DNA from: Streptomyces marokkonensis
Lineage (GTDB): Bacteria > Actinomycetota > Actinomycetes > Streptomycetales > Streptomycetaceae
Direction: 5' to 3'
NCBI RefSeq assembly: GCF_008312835.1
Contig: NZ_VSKS01000003.1
Span: forward strand, 62,001-126,000
DNA length: 64,000 bases
Part shown: positions 24,605 through 34,060 of the stretch, piece by piece
How the letters are laid out: every line of letters begins with the position of its first letter
How positions within the stretch are numbered: the stretch's first letter is position 1
The notes under the pieces: model-generated
Seen by the model: only the letters and a program-made list of their open reading frames with translations
Databases searched by the model: none
Told to the model about the DNA's origin: nothing
Translations under genes and position numbers: made by a program

Positions 24605-26128
24605 TCAGGCCTTCTCCGGAGAGTCTGCCCGGTCCGCCCGGCGCAGCAACGCCGCCGCGATCAGTCCGCCGAGCAGCACGGCCACCGCCCCCACCAGCAG
24701 ACTCGTCTCCAGGCCCGCGGAGAACGCGCCGGTGATCCGCGCCCGCTCGCCGTCCGAGCCCGCCGCGGCCAGCGCCGCGGGGAGCGAGGTCGCCGCCACC
24801 GGCACCAGTGCCGCGAACCGCGCGCCCAGCACCGCGCCCAGCACGGCGACCCCGAGCCCGGTGCCGAACTCGGCGAGGGTGCCGTTGATCCCGGCGCCGA
24901 CGCCCGCCTTCTCGCGGGGCACGGAACTCATCACCGCGTGCGCCATCACCGGACTGCCGATCGCCGTACCCGCCCCGATCATGACCAGGCCGAGCAGCGT
25001 ACCGGCGTAGCCCTGCTCGGTGAGCACGGCGATGGACACCAGCCCGCCCGCCATCAGCGTCATGCCGACGGCTATGGACAGCGGCGTGCCCATCCTCGCC
25101 GCCCATCTCGTGCCCACGCCCGTGAAGTTAAGGGCGACGACGGTCATGGCCATCGGCGCGGTGCGCAGGCCCGCCTCCAGGGGGCCGTAACCGAGGACGA
25201 ACTGCAGGTACTGGGTGAGCAGGAAGAGCGCCCCGCCCATGCCGAAGGTGATCAGCACCAGACCGCCGACCGCCCCCGTGAACCGGTGGTCGCGGAAGAA
25301 GCGCAGGTCGAGCATCGGGTACGGGACGCGGGTCTCCCAGTACGCGAAGAGGCCGAGGACCAGGGCCGCCGCTGCCGCCGTGACCGGCACCCGGCCGGAG
25401 GTCCAGCCGTGTTCGGGGCCGGAGATGATCGCGTACACCAGGGCCGCCATGCCGAGGGTGGAGAGCACCGCGCCGACCAGGTCGGGCCGGTCGCCCTGCC
25501 GGTTCCTCGACTCGGGGACGTGGGCGGCGACGGCGGCCAGGCCGAGGGCCACGACCGGCAGGTTGATCAGGAAGATCGCGCCCCACCAGAAGTGGTTCAG
25601 CATGAATCCGCCCACCAGCGGGCCGGCCGCGAAGCCCAGCGAGTTGACGGCGCTCCAGATGCCGATCGCCTTGGGCTGCTCCTCGGGCGTGAAGATCTGC
25701 ATAACGACGGCGAGGGTCGTGGTCAGCAGCAGGGCGCCGCCCACGCCCATGCCGGCCCGCGCCGCGATCAGCTGACCGGACGACTGGGCCAGCCCGGCCA
25801 CCAGGGACCCGGCACCGAACAGGGCCAGGCCGACGAGCAGCATCTTCCTGCGGCCGTACCGGTCGGCGGCGTTGCCCGCGCTGAGCAGCAGACCCGACTG
25901 CACCAGGGAGTACGCGTTGATCATCCACTGGATGTCGGCGGTCGACGCGTCCAGCTCACGGGTGAGCGAGGGGATCGCCACGTTCAGCACCGTGTTGTCC
26001 AGCAGCACGGTGAGCTGGGCGAGGCAGATGACCCCGAGGATCAGCCAGCGCCGGGGGTGGCCCCGCGGCTCCCGGGACGCCCGGTCCGGGGACCGGTCGG
26101 GGGCGTGCTCCTGGGGGGACGTCGTCAT
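24605..26128 (-). CDS. DHA2 family MFS efflux transporter
   Basis: 507 residues, 14 predicted helices. LLDNTVLNVAIPSLTRELDAS is the motif D1 region of DHA2 exporters, NAADRYGRRKMLLVGLALF is motif A, and ARAGMGVGGALLLTTTLAV a following helix. The ATG at 26128 is chosen over an upstream GTG at 26137. The operator at 26130-26165 abuts the start, so the promoter lies within the repeat and repressor binding would block it. It is followed by the TetR gene. Role: export of a drug-like compound. Confidence 0.92.
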   Translation of the reverse strand: MTTSPQEHAPDRSPDRASREPRGHPRRWLILGVICLAQLTVLLDNTVLNVAIPSLTRELDASTADIQWMINAYSLVQSGLLLSAGNAADRYGRRKMLLVGLALFGAGSLVAGLAQSSGQLIAARAGMGVGGALLLTTTLAVVMQIFTPEEQPKAIGIWSAVNSLGFAAGPLVGGFMLNHFWWGAIFLINLPVVALGLAAVAAHVPESRNRQGDRPDLVGAVLSTLGMAALVYAIISGPEHGWTSGRVPVTAAAAALVLGLFAYWETRVPYPMLDLRFFRDHRFTGAVGGLVLITFGMGGALFLLTQYLQFVLGYGPLEAGLRTAPMAMTVVALNFTGVGTRWAARMGTPLSIAVGMTLMAGGLVSIAVLTEQGYAGTLLGLVMIGAGTAIGSPVMAHAVMSSVPREKAGVGAGINGTLAEFGTGLGVAVLGAVLGARFAALVPVAATSLPAALAAAGSDGERARITGAFSAGLETSLLVGAVAVLLGGLIAAALLRRADRADSPEKA

Positions 26129-26129
26129 G

Positions 26130-26165
26130 CTGTACACCGTAGAACACTTCCCATACGGTGTACAG
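26130..26165. promoter_or_regulatory. TetR-type operator upstream of the MFS exporter
   Basis: Perfect inverted repeat: CTGTACACCGT (26130-26140) and ACGGTGTACAG (26155-26165), 11-bp arms with 14 bp between. It ends 2 bp from the MFS ATG at 26128. The next upstream gene (GT39) ends at 26194, so the site occupies most of the 65-bp spacer. Confidence 0.82.
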
Positions 26166-26193
26166 CGTGACGGTCGTCGTGAGCTGCCGGGGG

Positions 26194-28302
26194 TCAGCCG
26201 CCGGTCGTCTTCCGGGTGAGGTCGTAGAAGGTCACCGAACCGGCCGTCACCTCCGCGAAGTTCTCCTCCACCCAGGACGTGATCTGCGCGGAGGTGCCGG
26301 AGCCGCGGCCGCCACCGCCCATGCCGCCGCCGGAGACGAAGTAGTGGATCCTCCCTTCCGCCACGTACTCCTTGAACCGGGCCAACGTCGGGGACGGGTC
26401 GGTGCCGTTGAAGCCGCCGATCGCCATCACGGGCTCACCGGTGGCGAGCTGATAGCTCGCGGCGTTCTGGGCGCCGACGGCCGCGGCGGCCCAGGTGAAG
26501 TCACCGGCGCCGGCCGTCAGCAGCTCCTTCGCCTCGGCACCGACACTCGCGCCGCCGAGGAGGCCGCCCATGCCGCCGCCCGCGCCACCGCCGGGCAGGC
26601 CGGCCTCGGCGCTGTTCCCGGGGGCGGTCTGCTGGTTGCCGCCCCCCGGGGACCGGCCGTTCGGCCCGGGGGCGGCGTTCCCGCCCGCCGGACCGCCGCC
26701 GGGGAAGCCGCCGGTGCCGTCCGCGGCGCCGCCGGGCGGGGTCCGGCCGCCGCCGGGGAAGCCGCCGCCTCCGGGCCGGCCCCCGCCGCCCGTGCTCGCC
26801 CCCGCCGGACCGGCCGTGACGATGGAACCGGAGTGCCCCTCCTGCACGGTGCTCAGCGTGTACGCCGTCGGACCGGCCAGCGCCGCGACCAGGCCCAGCC
26901 CCGCCGCCCCGAGCGCCACCCGGCGCCCCACCCTGCCCGCGAGGACCAGGCCGAGCGCGGCCACCAGCCCGCCGACCAGGACCAGCCACTTCAGCCACGG
27001 CAGATAGCCGGGCGTGCGGTTGAGCAGCACGTACCCCCAGGCCGCCGTCGCCGTGACGGCCGCCGCGAGGGTGAACGACGCCCAGAACGCCCGCCGCTTC
27101 TCCCACAGGGCCACCGCGCCCATACCCACCACGGCCGCGAGACAGGGGGCCAGGGCCACCGTGTAGTACTGGTGGAAGATGCCGGCCATGTAGCTGAAGA
27201 CCGCCGCGGTCATCAGCAGCGATCCGCCCCACACCAGGAAGGACGCGCGGGCCGGGTCGGTCCGCGCGGCCTTCCTGGTGAGCACCAGCCCGCCGGCCAG
27301 CAGGATCAGCGCGGCGGGCAGCAGCCAGGAGATCTGGCCGCCGATCTCGGAGTTGAACATCCGGTCCCAGCCGGTCTCCCCCCACCGTCCACCGCCCGCG
27401 CCGCCGCCGACGCTGCCCGTCTCCTCGCCGTTGAGCCGGCCGAGGCCGTTGTAGCCGAAGGTCAGCTCAAGGAAGCTGTTGTTCTGCGAGCCGCCGACGT
27501 ACGGCCGCGAGGACGCGGGCCACAGCTCGACGACCGCGACCCACCAGCCGCCGGAGACGACCAGCGCGACGGTCGCCACGGCGAGCTGCGCCAGCCGCTT
27601 CCTCGGCCGCACCGGGGCGCAGACGCCGTAGACGAGCGCGAGGGCGGGGAGGATCAGGAACGCCTGGAGGGTCTTGGCGAGGAAGGCGAAGCCGATCGCG
27701 ACGCCGGCCCACACCAGCCACTTCGTGCGGCCGTCCTCGAGGGCCCGGACCACGAGGTAGCAGGCGACGGACATCAGCAGCGCCAGCATCGCGTCCGGGT
27801 TGTTGAACCGGAACATCAGCGCCGCGACCGGCGTGAGCGCGAGCACCGCGCCCGCGATCAGCCCCGCCGCCGCGCCGAAGCGGCGGCGGACGGCCGCGTA
27901 CACGACGGCGACCGTGCCGACGCCCATGAGCACCTGGGGCACGAGGATCGCCCACGAGTTCAGGCCGAAGATCCTGACCGACAGCTCCATCGGCCACAGT
28001 GAGGCCGGGGGCTTGTCCACGGTGATGGCGTTCGCCGCGTCCAGCGAGCCGAAGAAGAACGCCTTCCAGGACTGGCTGCCCGCCTGCACGGCCGCCGAGT
28101 AGAAGGAGTTGGCGTATCCGGAGGCGCTGAGGTCGTAGAGGTAGAGCAGCCCGGTCACCAGGAGCAGGGCGAGGAGGGCGGGGCGCGCCCAGCGGGGGTC
28201 CTCCGGGGTGGGGGGCGCCGCGTGGCGGGGCGCCGTCGCCGGCGGTGGTCCCCAGGTGGCGGGGTCCGCCGGGGGGCTCGTCCGGTCGTGCTGCGTGGTC
28301 AT
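26194..28302 (-). CDS. GT39 family integral membrane glycosyltransferase (YkcB-like)
   Basis: 702 residues. The first part is a GT-C fold with about 12 membrane helices. The acidic loop SLDAANAITVDKPPASLWPM after the first helix is the ArnT/PMT catalytic-loop type. A Gly/Pro-rich segment (about residues 510-600) precedes an extracellular C-terminal domain (ELLTAGAGDFTWAAAAVGAQ...RFKEYVAEGRIHYFVSGG) like the YkcA/B C-terminal domain. It would transfer a sugar from a lipid-linked donor outside the membrane. The ATG at 28302 overlaps the GT2 stop (TGATG). Its partner GT2/GtrA gene would supply the polyprenyl-phosphate sugar. Confidence 0.88.
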   Translation of the reverse strand: MTTQHDRTSPPADPATWGPPPATAPRHAAPPTPEDPRWARPALLALLLVTGLLYLYDLSASGYANSFYSAAVQAGSQSWKAFFFGSLDAANAITVDKPPASLWPMELSVRIFGLNSWAILVPQVLMGVGTVAVVYAAVRRRFGAAAGLIAGAVLALTPVAALMFRFNNPDAMLALLMSVACYLVVRALEDGRTKWLVWAGVAIGFAFLAKTLQAFLILPALALVYGVCAPVRPRKRLAQLAVATVALVVSGGWWVAVVELWPASSRPYVGGSQNNSFLELTFGYNGLGRLNGEETGSVGGGAGGGRWGETGWDRMFNSEIGGQISWLLPAALILLAGGLVLTRKAARTDPARASFLVWGGSLLMTAAVFSYMAGIFHQYYTVALAPCLAAVVGMGAVALWEKRRAFWASFTLAAAVTATAAWGYVLLNRTPGYLPWLKWLVLVGGLVAALGLVLAGRVGRRVALGAAGLGLVAALAGPTAYTLSTVQEGHSGSIVTAGPAGASTGGGGRPGGGGFPGGGRTPPGGAADGTGGFPGGGPAGGNAAPGPNGRSPGGGNQQTAPGNSAEAGLPGGGAGGGMGGLLGGASVGAEAKELLTAGAGDFTWAAAAVGAQNAASYQLATGEPVMAIGGFNGTDPSPTLARFKEYVAEGRIHYFVSGGGMGGGGRGSGTSAQITSWVEENFAEVTAGSVTFYDLTRKTTGG

Positions 28303-29663
28303 CACAGGTCCCTCGGGTCGTGGTCGGCCGGGTGGGCCGGACGGGTGGGAAGCGGCGGACGGACCGGCCGGAGCGGCACGGCCGCGTCCTGCCGGGAAGG
28401 GGCGGCGGGGGCGGCGTGGGACGGGGCGCGGTCCGGGAACACCCACGCCCGGAAGAGCAGGAACCGCAGCACGGTCGCCGCGAGGTTGGCGACGACGAGC
28501 ACCGCGAGCTCGGTGGAGTGGGCCGGGTCGCTGCTCGCCGTGTCCAGGGCGAGCAGCGAGCCGCTGGTCAGCGCGAGTCCGATGCCGAAGACCACCAGCC
28601 CCTGCGCCTGGTGCCGTACGGCACCGGCGCGCCCGCGCACCCCGAAGGTGAGCCGGCGGTTGGCGGCGGTGTTGGCGACCGCCGAGACGAGCAGGGCGAG
28701 CCCGTTGGCGGTCTGCGGACCGGTGAAGGACCGGAAACCGCTGTACAGCAGCAGGTAGAACAGGGTGGACAGCGCACCGACGACGCAGAAGCCGACCAGC
28801 TGGCGGGTCAGCCCCTGCGGCACGTCCTCGATGTCCCGGTCGCGCGGATCGTCACCGAAGGGCCGGGCCAGCCGGTCCAGCGGCAGCGAACCGGTGGCCA
28901 GGGCTTTGCCGACCCGCCAGACGCCCCTGAGGTCGTCGGTCGCCGTCCGCACCAGGTGCACGGTGGAGCGGGGGTCGTCGACCCAGTCGACCGGCACCTC
29001 GTGGATCCGCAGCCCCGCGCGTTCGGCGAGCACCAGCAGCTCGGTGTCGAAGAACCAGCCGCTGTCCTCCACCAGCGGCAGCAGCACCCGGGCCACGTCG
29101 CGGCGGATCGCCTTGAACCCGCACTGCGCGTCGGAGAAGCGGGCCCGCAGCGAGCCGCGCAGGATCAGGTTGTACGAGCGGCTGATGAACTCCCGCTTGG
29201 CGCCCCGCACCACCCGTGCGCCGCGGCTCAGCCGGGAGCCGATGGCGAGGTCCGAGTGGCCGGAGATCAGCGGGGCGACCAGCGGCAGCAGGGCGTTGAG
29301 GTCGGTGGACAGGTCGACGTCCATGTAGGCGAGGACGGGTGCGTCCGAGGCCGACCAGACGGTGCGCAGCGCCCGGCCGCGTCCCTTCTGCTCCAGGCGG
29401 ACGGACCGCACCTCCGCGACGCGTTCCGCGAGCCGTCCGGCCACGTGCGGTGTGCTGTCGGTGGACGCGTTGTCGGCGATCGTGATGCGGAACGCGTAGG
29501 GGAAGGTGCGGGTGAGGTGCTCGTGCAGCCTGCGGACGCACGGCTGGAGGTCCTTCTCCTCGTTGTGTACGGGGATCACTACGTCCAGGACCGGCGTGCC
29601 GGCTCCGGTGGCCGGGAGGTGCTCCCGCGCCGGCAAGGTGCCGGGAGAGGAATCGGTTCGCAT
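28302..29663 (-). CDS. GT2 glycosyltransferase fused to GtrA-like membrane domain
   Basis: 453 residues. The GT2 domain (residues about 20-260) shows VVIPVHNEEKDLQPCV, DNASTDSTP, the DxD-type YMDVDLSTDLNALLP and CGFKAIRR, as in dolichyl/polyprenyl-phosphate sugar synthases. The C-terminal GtrA-like domain (LVGFCVVGALSTLFYLLLYSG to LLFRAWVF) has four helices and may flip the product. I use ATG 29663; a TTG at 29681 would overlap the kinase stop. It lies 14 bp after the histidine kinase gene and overlaps the GT39 gene. Confidence 0.9.
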   Translation of the reverse strand: MRTDSSPGTLPAREHLPATGAGTPVLDVVIPVHNEEKDLQPCVRRLHEHLTRTFPYAFRITIADNASTDSTPHVAGRLAERVAEVRSVRLEQKGRGRALRTVWSASDAPVLAYMDVDLSTDLNALLPLVAPLISGHSDLAIGSRLSRGARVVRGAKREFISRSYNLILRGSLRARFSDAQCGFKAIRRDVARVLLPLVEDSGWFFDTELLVLAERAGLRIHEVPVDWVDDPRSTVHLVRTATDDLRGVWRVGKALATGSLPLDRLARPFGDDPRDRDIEDVPQGLTRQLVGFCVVGALSTLFYLLLYSGFRSFTGPQTANGLALLVSAVANTAANRRLTFGVRGRAGAVRHQAQGLVVFGIGLALTSGSLLALDTASSDPAHSTELAVLVVANLAATVLRFLLFRAWVFPDRAPSHAAPAAPSRQDAAVPLRPVRPPLPTRPAHPADHDPRDL

Positions 29664-29677
29664 GGAACCGACTCTGA

Positions 29678-31228
29678 TCAAGCGCCCTGTCGTGCCCGTG
29701 TGGTGAGGCTGTGCCGTGGCTGTGAGTGCGGCTCACGCGACAACCCGGCGGGCACGGCGGGCAGATGGAGGGTGAACACGGTCCGTCCGGGCACGCTGTC
29801 GACGGTCACGGCACCACCGTGGGCGGCCGCGACGGCCTGCACGATGGCCAGGCCCAGACCGGTCGAACCGGTGGCCCGGGTGCGCGCCGAGTCGCCCCGC
29901 GCGAACCGCTCGAAGACGTGCGGGAGCAGGCCGGGCGGGATGCCGGGACCGTCGTCCGCGACGTCCACGCGGAGCCAGGGGCCGCCGCGGCGCACCCGCG
30001 CGGTGACGGTGGTACCCGGCGGGGTGTGGGTGCGGGCGTTGCCGAGCAGGTTGACGAGAACCTGTTGAAGGCGGGCGGCGTCACCGGTCACGAGGGCGGG
30101 CTCGTCCGGCAGTTCGAGCCGCCACGTGTGGTCCTGGCCGGCGGCACGGGCGTCGCTGACGGTGTCCACGACGAGCGGTACGAGGTCGGTCTCCTCGAAC
30201 CGCAGGGGCCGCCCGGCGTCCAGGCGGGCGAGCAGCAGCAGGTCCTCGACCAGCAGGGTCATCCGGCCCGCCTCGGACTCGATCCGCCCGAGCGCGTGCC
30301 GGGTGTCGGGGCCGGCCTCCTCCCCTCCGCGCCGGGTCAGTTCGGCGTACCCGCGGATGGAGGCCAGGGGCGTGCGCAGTTCGTGGCTGGCGTCCGCGAC
30401 GAACTGCCGTACCCGCGTCTCACTCTCCTGGCGGGCGTGCAGGGCGCCGTGGATGTGGTCGAGCAGCCGGTTCAGCGCCGCTCCGACCCGGCCGACCTCG
30501 GTGTGCGGATCGCACTCGGACTCCGGGACGCGTTCCTCGAGGGTGACCTCGCCGGTGTGCAGCGGGAGTTCGGAGACGCGGGTGGCGGTGGCGGCGACCC
30601 TGCGGAGGGGACGGGTGGCGACACCGACGATGACGGCTCCGGCCAGGGAGGCGGCGACCAGTCCGGCGGCGGTGACACTGACCTCGACGAGGATCAGGGT
30701 GTTGACGGTGCTGTCGACGCCGCTCGTGGGGAGCGCCACGTAGAAGGCGCCGTTGGGGCCCACCTGGTGGGCGACGCGGTAGCTCCCGAGACCGGGTATG
30801 TCCACGGTGTGTTCCTCGCGGTCGCGCGGAACGGTCCCGAGGGCCGCCAGCTGGTCGCCGGCGAGGTCACCGGCCTCGGGCGTGTTGACCCCGTTCACGA
30901 CCTTCTTGTTGCTCACGACGCCGTCGGTCACCCGGCCGTGCTCGACGGTCGCGCCGATGACGCCGAAGCCCTGCGGGCCCTTGGTGACGAAGTCGAGGGG
31001 GTCGTCCTGGTTCAGCGGCTCGGGGCGCGGCCGGCCGTCCACCGGACCGCCCGCCGCCCGCATGGCCACCTCACGCAGCTGACCGTCCAGCTGCTCGTAC
31101 AGGTGGGACCGCAGCGCCAGCGTCGTCACCGTGCCGATCACCGCGCACACCACCGCGATCAGCGCCACGGACGCGACGACGAGCCGCGTCCGCAGGGTCC
31201 GCGGACGCGGTCGTCGCCGGCCGCTCAC
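29678..31228 (-). CDS. Sensor histidine kinase
   Basis: 516 residues. Transmembrane helix 1 is near residues 15-38, an extracellular sensor region of about 135 residues follows, then helix 2 near 178-204 and a HAMP domain (TRPLRRVAATATRVSELPL). The DHp box is DASHELRTPLASIRGYAELT with His282. The ATPase has NLLGNARTHTP (N box), DDGPGIPPGLLPHVFERF (G1/F) and GSTGLGLAIVQAV (G2). GTG 31228 overlaps the response regulator's stop as GTGA. The signal sensed is unknown; the downstream glycosyltransferases suggest envelope state. Confidence 0.95.
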   Translation of the reverse strand: MSGRRRPRPRTLRTRLVVASVALIAVVCAVIGTVTTLALRSHLYEQLDGQLREVAMRAAGGPVDGRPRPEPLNQDDPLDFVTKGPQGFGVIGATVEHGRVTDGVVSNKKVVNGVNTPEAGDLAGDQLAALGTVPRDREEHTVDIPGLGSYRVAHQVGPNGAFYVALPTSGVDSTVNTLILVEVSVTAAGLVAASLAGAVIVGVATRPLRRVAATATRVSELPLHTGEVTLEERVPESECDPHTEVGRVGAALNRLLDHIHGALHARQESETRVRQFVADASHELRTPLASIRGYAELTRRGGEEAGPDTRHALGRIESEAGRMTLLVEDLLLLARLDAGRPLRFEETDLVPLVVDTVSDARAAGQDHTWRLELPDEPALVTGDAARLQQVLVNLLGNARTHTPPGTTVTARVRRGGPWLRVDVADDGPGIPPGLLPHVFERFARGDSARTRATGSTGLGLAIVQAVAAAHGGAVTVDSVPGRTVFTLHLPAVPAGLSREPHSQPRHSLTTRARQGA

Positions 31229-31965
31229 GACACCGCGGGCTTGATCAGGTATCCGGCGCCGCGCCGGGTGTGGATCATCGGCTCCCGGCCGGCGTCGATC
31301 TTCCGGCGCAGGTACGAGATGTACAGCTCGACGACGTTGGCCTGCCCGCCGAAGTCGTACGACCAGACCCGGTCGAGGATCTGGGCCTTGCTGAGCACGC
31401 GCCGCGGATTGCGCATGAGGAAGCGCAGCAGCTCGAACTCGGTGGCGGTGAGGTGGATGCCGTCCCCGCCCCGGGTGACCTCGTGGCTGTCCTCGTCGAG
31501 GGTGAGGTCGCCGACGACCAGCACCGATTCCGACCGGCGGTCGGCGGCGCCGGAGCGCCGGATCAGCCCGCGCAGCCGGGCGACGACCTCCTCCAGGCTG
31601 AACGGCTTGGTGACGTAGTCGTCACCCCCGGCCGTCAGCCCGGCGATGCGGTCCTCGACCGCGTCCTTGGCGGTCAGGAACAGCACGGGGACGTCCGGCA
31701 GCTCACGGCGCAGCCGCCCGAGGACGGACAGCCCGTCCATGTCCGGCAGCATCATGTCCAGGACGACGGCGTCGGGCCGGAACTCGCGCGCGGACCGCAC
31801 GGCGCCCTGGCCGTCCCCCGCGCTGCGGATCTGCCAGCCCTCGTACCGCAGGGCCATGGAGAGCAGTTCGGTGATCGACTGCTCGTCGTCCACCACGAGC
31901 ACCCGGACGGGGCTCCCGTCCGGCCTGAGCAGTTCGGTGCGCCCCCGGGGCGAGATCGTGGTCAT
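31225..31965 (-). CDS. OmpR/PhoB family response regulator
   Basis: 246 residues. The receiver has VDDEQS near residue 25, phospho-acceptor Asp70 in VVLDMMLPDMDG, and Lys in VTKPFSLEE. The C-terminal winged helix is HLTATEFELLRFLMRNPRRV followed by VVELYISYLRRKID and HTRRGAGYLI. It is the first gene of the regulator-kinase-GT2-GT39 unit. ATG 31965 is the natural start. Confidence 0.95.
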   Translation of the reverse strand: MTTISPRGRTELLRPDGSPVRVLVVDDEQSITELLSMALRYEGWQIRSAGDGQGAVRSAREFRPDAVVLDMMLPDMDGLSVLGRLRRELPDVPVLFLTAKDAVEDRIAGLTAGGDDYVTKPFSLEEVVARLRGLIRRSGAADRRSESVLVVGDLTLDEDSHEVTRGGDGIHLTATEFELLRFLMRNPRRVLSKAQILDRVWSYDFGGQANVVELYISYLRRKIDAGREPMIHTRRGAGYLIKPAVS

Positions 31966-32091
31966 ACCGCACACGATGTCCGGGGCCTCTGAGAGCACTC
32001 TTTCGGCACCCTGTGTTTTCCCTGAGAAAGCCACAGGCGCGGCTGCCCGCCCACGCGCGGGCGCGTCCCGGCCGGCACCGGCCGGGGCCGT

Positions 32092-32997
32092 TCACCGGAC
32101 GGCGGGGCCGAAGAGCCGGGCCGCGTTGTCGTGGCACACCCCCCGCAGCCACTCCTCCCCGAGCCCCAGCCGCTCCAGCGCGTGCAGCTGGTGGACGTAC
32201 GGATAGGGGATGTTGGGGAAGTCCGAGCCGAGCAGGATGCGGTCGCCCAGGGCGGCCAGCCGGGGCAGGGCCCGCCGGGGGAACGGCGCCAGGCGTTCGC
32301 TGAAGTCGGTGAACGCCATCGTGGTGTCCAGCCGCACCTGCGCGTACCGCTCGGCGAGGTCCAGGAAGTCCTCGTACTCGGGCATCCCGAGGTGAGCCAC
32401 CACCAGCCGCAGCCGGGGATGCCGCGCCAGCACCCGGGCGACCGGCCCGGGTCCCGTGTGCTTGCCGGGCGCGGGTCCCGACCCGCAGTGGATCACCACG
32501 GGCACACCGGCCGCGGCGAGCAGCCCCCAGGCGGCGTCGAGCGCCTCGTCGGCCGGGTCGTACGCGCCCACCTGCACATGCGCCTTGAAGACGCGCGCGC
32601 CCGCCTCGACGGCGTCCCGGACGTAGTCCGCGACGCCCGGCTCGGGGAAGAGCGTCGCGGTGTGCAGACAGTCGGGCGTGCGCCCGGCGAAGCCGGCCGC
32701 CCAGTCGTTCAGCCAGCGGGCCATGCCGGGCTTGTGCGGGTAGAGCATGGCGGTGAACGCCCGTACGCCGAACGCCCGCAGCACCTCGGCCCGTTCGCCC
32801 TCCTCCTCGCGGTACGTGATCGGCCACTCGACCCCGCCGGTCAGCGGCCCGAGCGCGTCGAAGTAGGCCCACACCTTGCGCAGCACCCGCTCCGGCATGA
32901 AGTGCGTGTGCACGTCGATGAGCCCGGGCAGCCCGAGCCCCTCCCAGAAACGCCGCACGTCGCCGGCTTCGGTACGGGTGTCGGGCCGATCGCTCAT
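32092..32997 (-). CDS. Amidohydrolase family (ACMSD-like) metal-dependent hydrolase
   Basis: 301 residues, TIM-barrel amidohydrolase of the amidohydro_2 type. The first metal motif is IDVHTHFMP near residue 27; VVIHCGSG and VVAHLGMPEYEDF supply the middle His ligands; and LLGSDFPNIPYPY holds the last Asp. Relatives decarboxylate or hydrolyse small carboxylated ring compounds; the substrate here is not determinable. ATG 32997 follows the pattern MSDRPDTRTEAGD. It is tandem with, but separate from, the DUF2797 gene. Confidence 0.88.
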   Translation of the reverse strand: MSDRPDTRTEAGDVRRFWEGLGLPGLIDVHTHFMPERVLRKVWAYFDALGPLTGGVEWPITYREEEGERAEVLRAFGVRAFTAMLYPHKPGMARWLNDWAAGFAGRTPDCLHTATLFPEPGVADYVRDAVEAGARVFKAHVQVGAYDPADEALDAAWGLLAAAGVPVVIHCGSGPAPGKHTGPGPVARVLARHPRLRLVVAHLGMPEYEDFLDLAERYAQVRLDTTMAFTDFSERLAPFPRRALPRLAALGDRILLGSDFPNIPYPYVHQLHALERLGLGEEWLRGVCHDNAARLFGPAVR

Positions 32998-33041
32998 GCC
33001 GCCACGATCACCCGTGACCCGGCCCGCGGTCCAGGGGCCGG

Positions 33042-33914
33042 TCAGAACAGCCCGTCCTGCGCCGCCGTCCTCTCCCTCAGCGCCCTGACCGGCACGGCGA
33101 ACTCCCGCCCGCCGGACGGCACCAGCCCCCATCCGGCCAGCAGCCGGGTGTCCAGGACCACGACCCCACTCGCCGTCGCCAGATGCAGATCGGGACCGGC
33201 GGCGGCCACCAGCTCACCGCTCACCGCGCCCCCGGCGACCAGTTCGGCGACCTCCCCCACGGCGGCGGGCACCCCCGGCAGCCCGAACACCTCCGCGTGG
33301 TCGGCCGGTTGGAACGGCGCCGGGTCCAGCGATTCCGGCCACCCGCTCAGGGCGACCGCCCGGGCGTGCAACCCGGCGATCTCCGCCGCCCGTTCCTGCC
33401 TCGTGGCCGGGAGGGCCGCCCTCGCCGCCCGCTTGTCTGCGTAGGGAATCCGGTCGGGCACCCCGAGCGCCGCGCGCAGCAGCTCCTCGGTGCGCCGCGC
33501 CGCCATCAGCGGCCCGGTGCCCAGCCACGTGAAGACGACCGCCCCCTGCTCCAGCAGCCGCGCCGCGCCCCGCCGCGCCCCGGTGATCCCGACCTTGACC
33601 ATCCCGGGCCCGAACCACGCCAGATAGACGCGGTAGGGCCGCGGATCGTCCGCGAGGGTGTCGGCGGCCACCGAGTGCGCCCGGTCGAGCCGGGCGCACT
33701 CCTCGCAGCGCGCCCCCGTACTGCGCCCCGGAACCGCCGCACCGAGCGGACACGCGTGCCCCCGTGCCCCCACGCACGTCCGCACTCCCCCCTCCACGAC
33801 CCCGAAGGCCACCCGCTTCCCCCGGGGCAGCGCGGAACTCCGGCCGCCGTCCCACACCAGCACGGGACCGTCCGCCGACCACCGCAGCCCCGAGCAGCTC
33901 CATGCCTGTGCCAT
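33042..33914 (-). CDS. DUF2797 domain-containing protein
   Basis: 290 residues. Cysteines are arranged as RTCVGARGHACPLG and ARCEECARLDRA, a probable zinc site near residues 45-75. The segment YRVYLAWFGPGMVKVGITGARRGAARLLEQGAVV resembles a GIY-YIG-like core (Y-x-YLAWF...VKVGIT), which DUF2797 shares. A nucleic-acid role is plausible but unproven. The start ATG is 33914. It is divergent from the DUF7144 gene across about 146 bp. Confidence 0.8.
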   Translation of the reverse strand: MAQAWSCSGLRWSADGPVLVWDGGRSSALPRGKRVAFGVVEGGVRTCVGARGHACPLGAAVPGRSTGARCEECARLDRAHSVAADTLADDPRPYRVYLAWFGPGMVKVGITGARRGAARLLEQGAVVFTWLGTGPLMAARRTEELLRAALGVPDRIPYADKRAARAALPATRQERAAEIAGLHARAVALSGWPESLDPAPFQPADHAEVFGLPGVPAAVGEVAELVAGGAVSGELVAAAGPDLHLATASGVVVLDTRLLAGWGLVPSGGREFAVPVRALRERTAAQDGLF

Positions 33915-34060
33915 CCCTGCCGAGACTAGGGGGCACCACTGACAACGGGTCCGCCCCGGATGGCCACCGGGCGATCGCGGGCCGAGGTGCCGGTTGCGAT
34001 CAGGGGTGCCAGTCTGGATGAGGCATCGCACCGCTCGGGGACGTCCGGAAGGCCGAGAAC

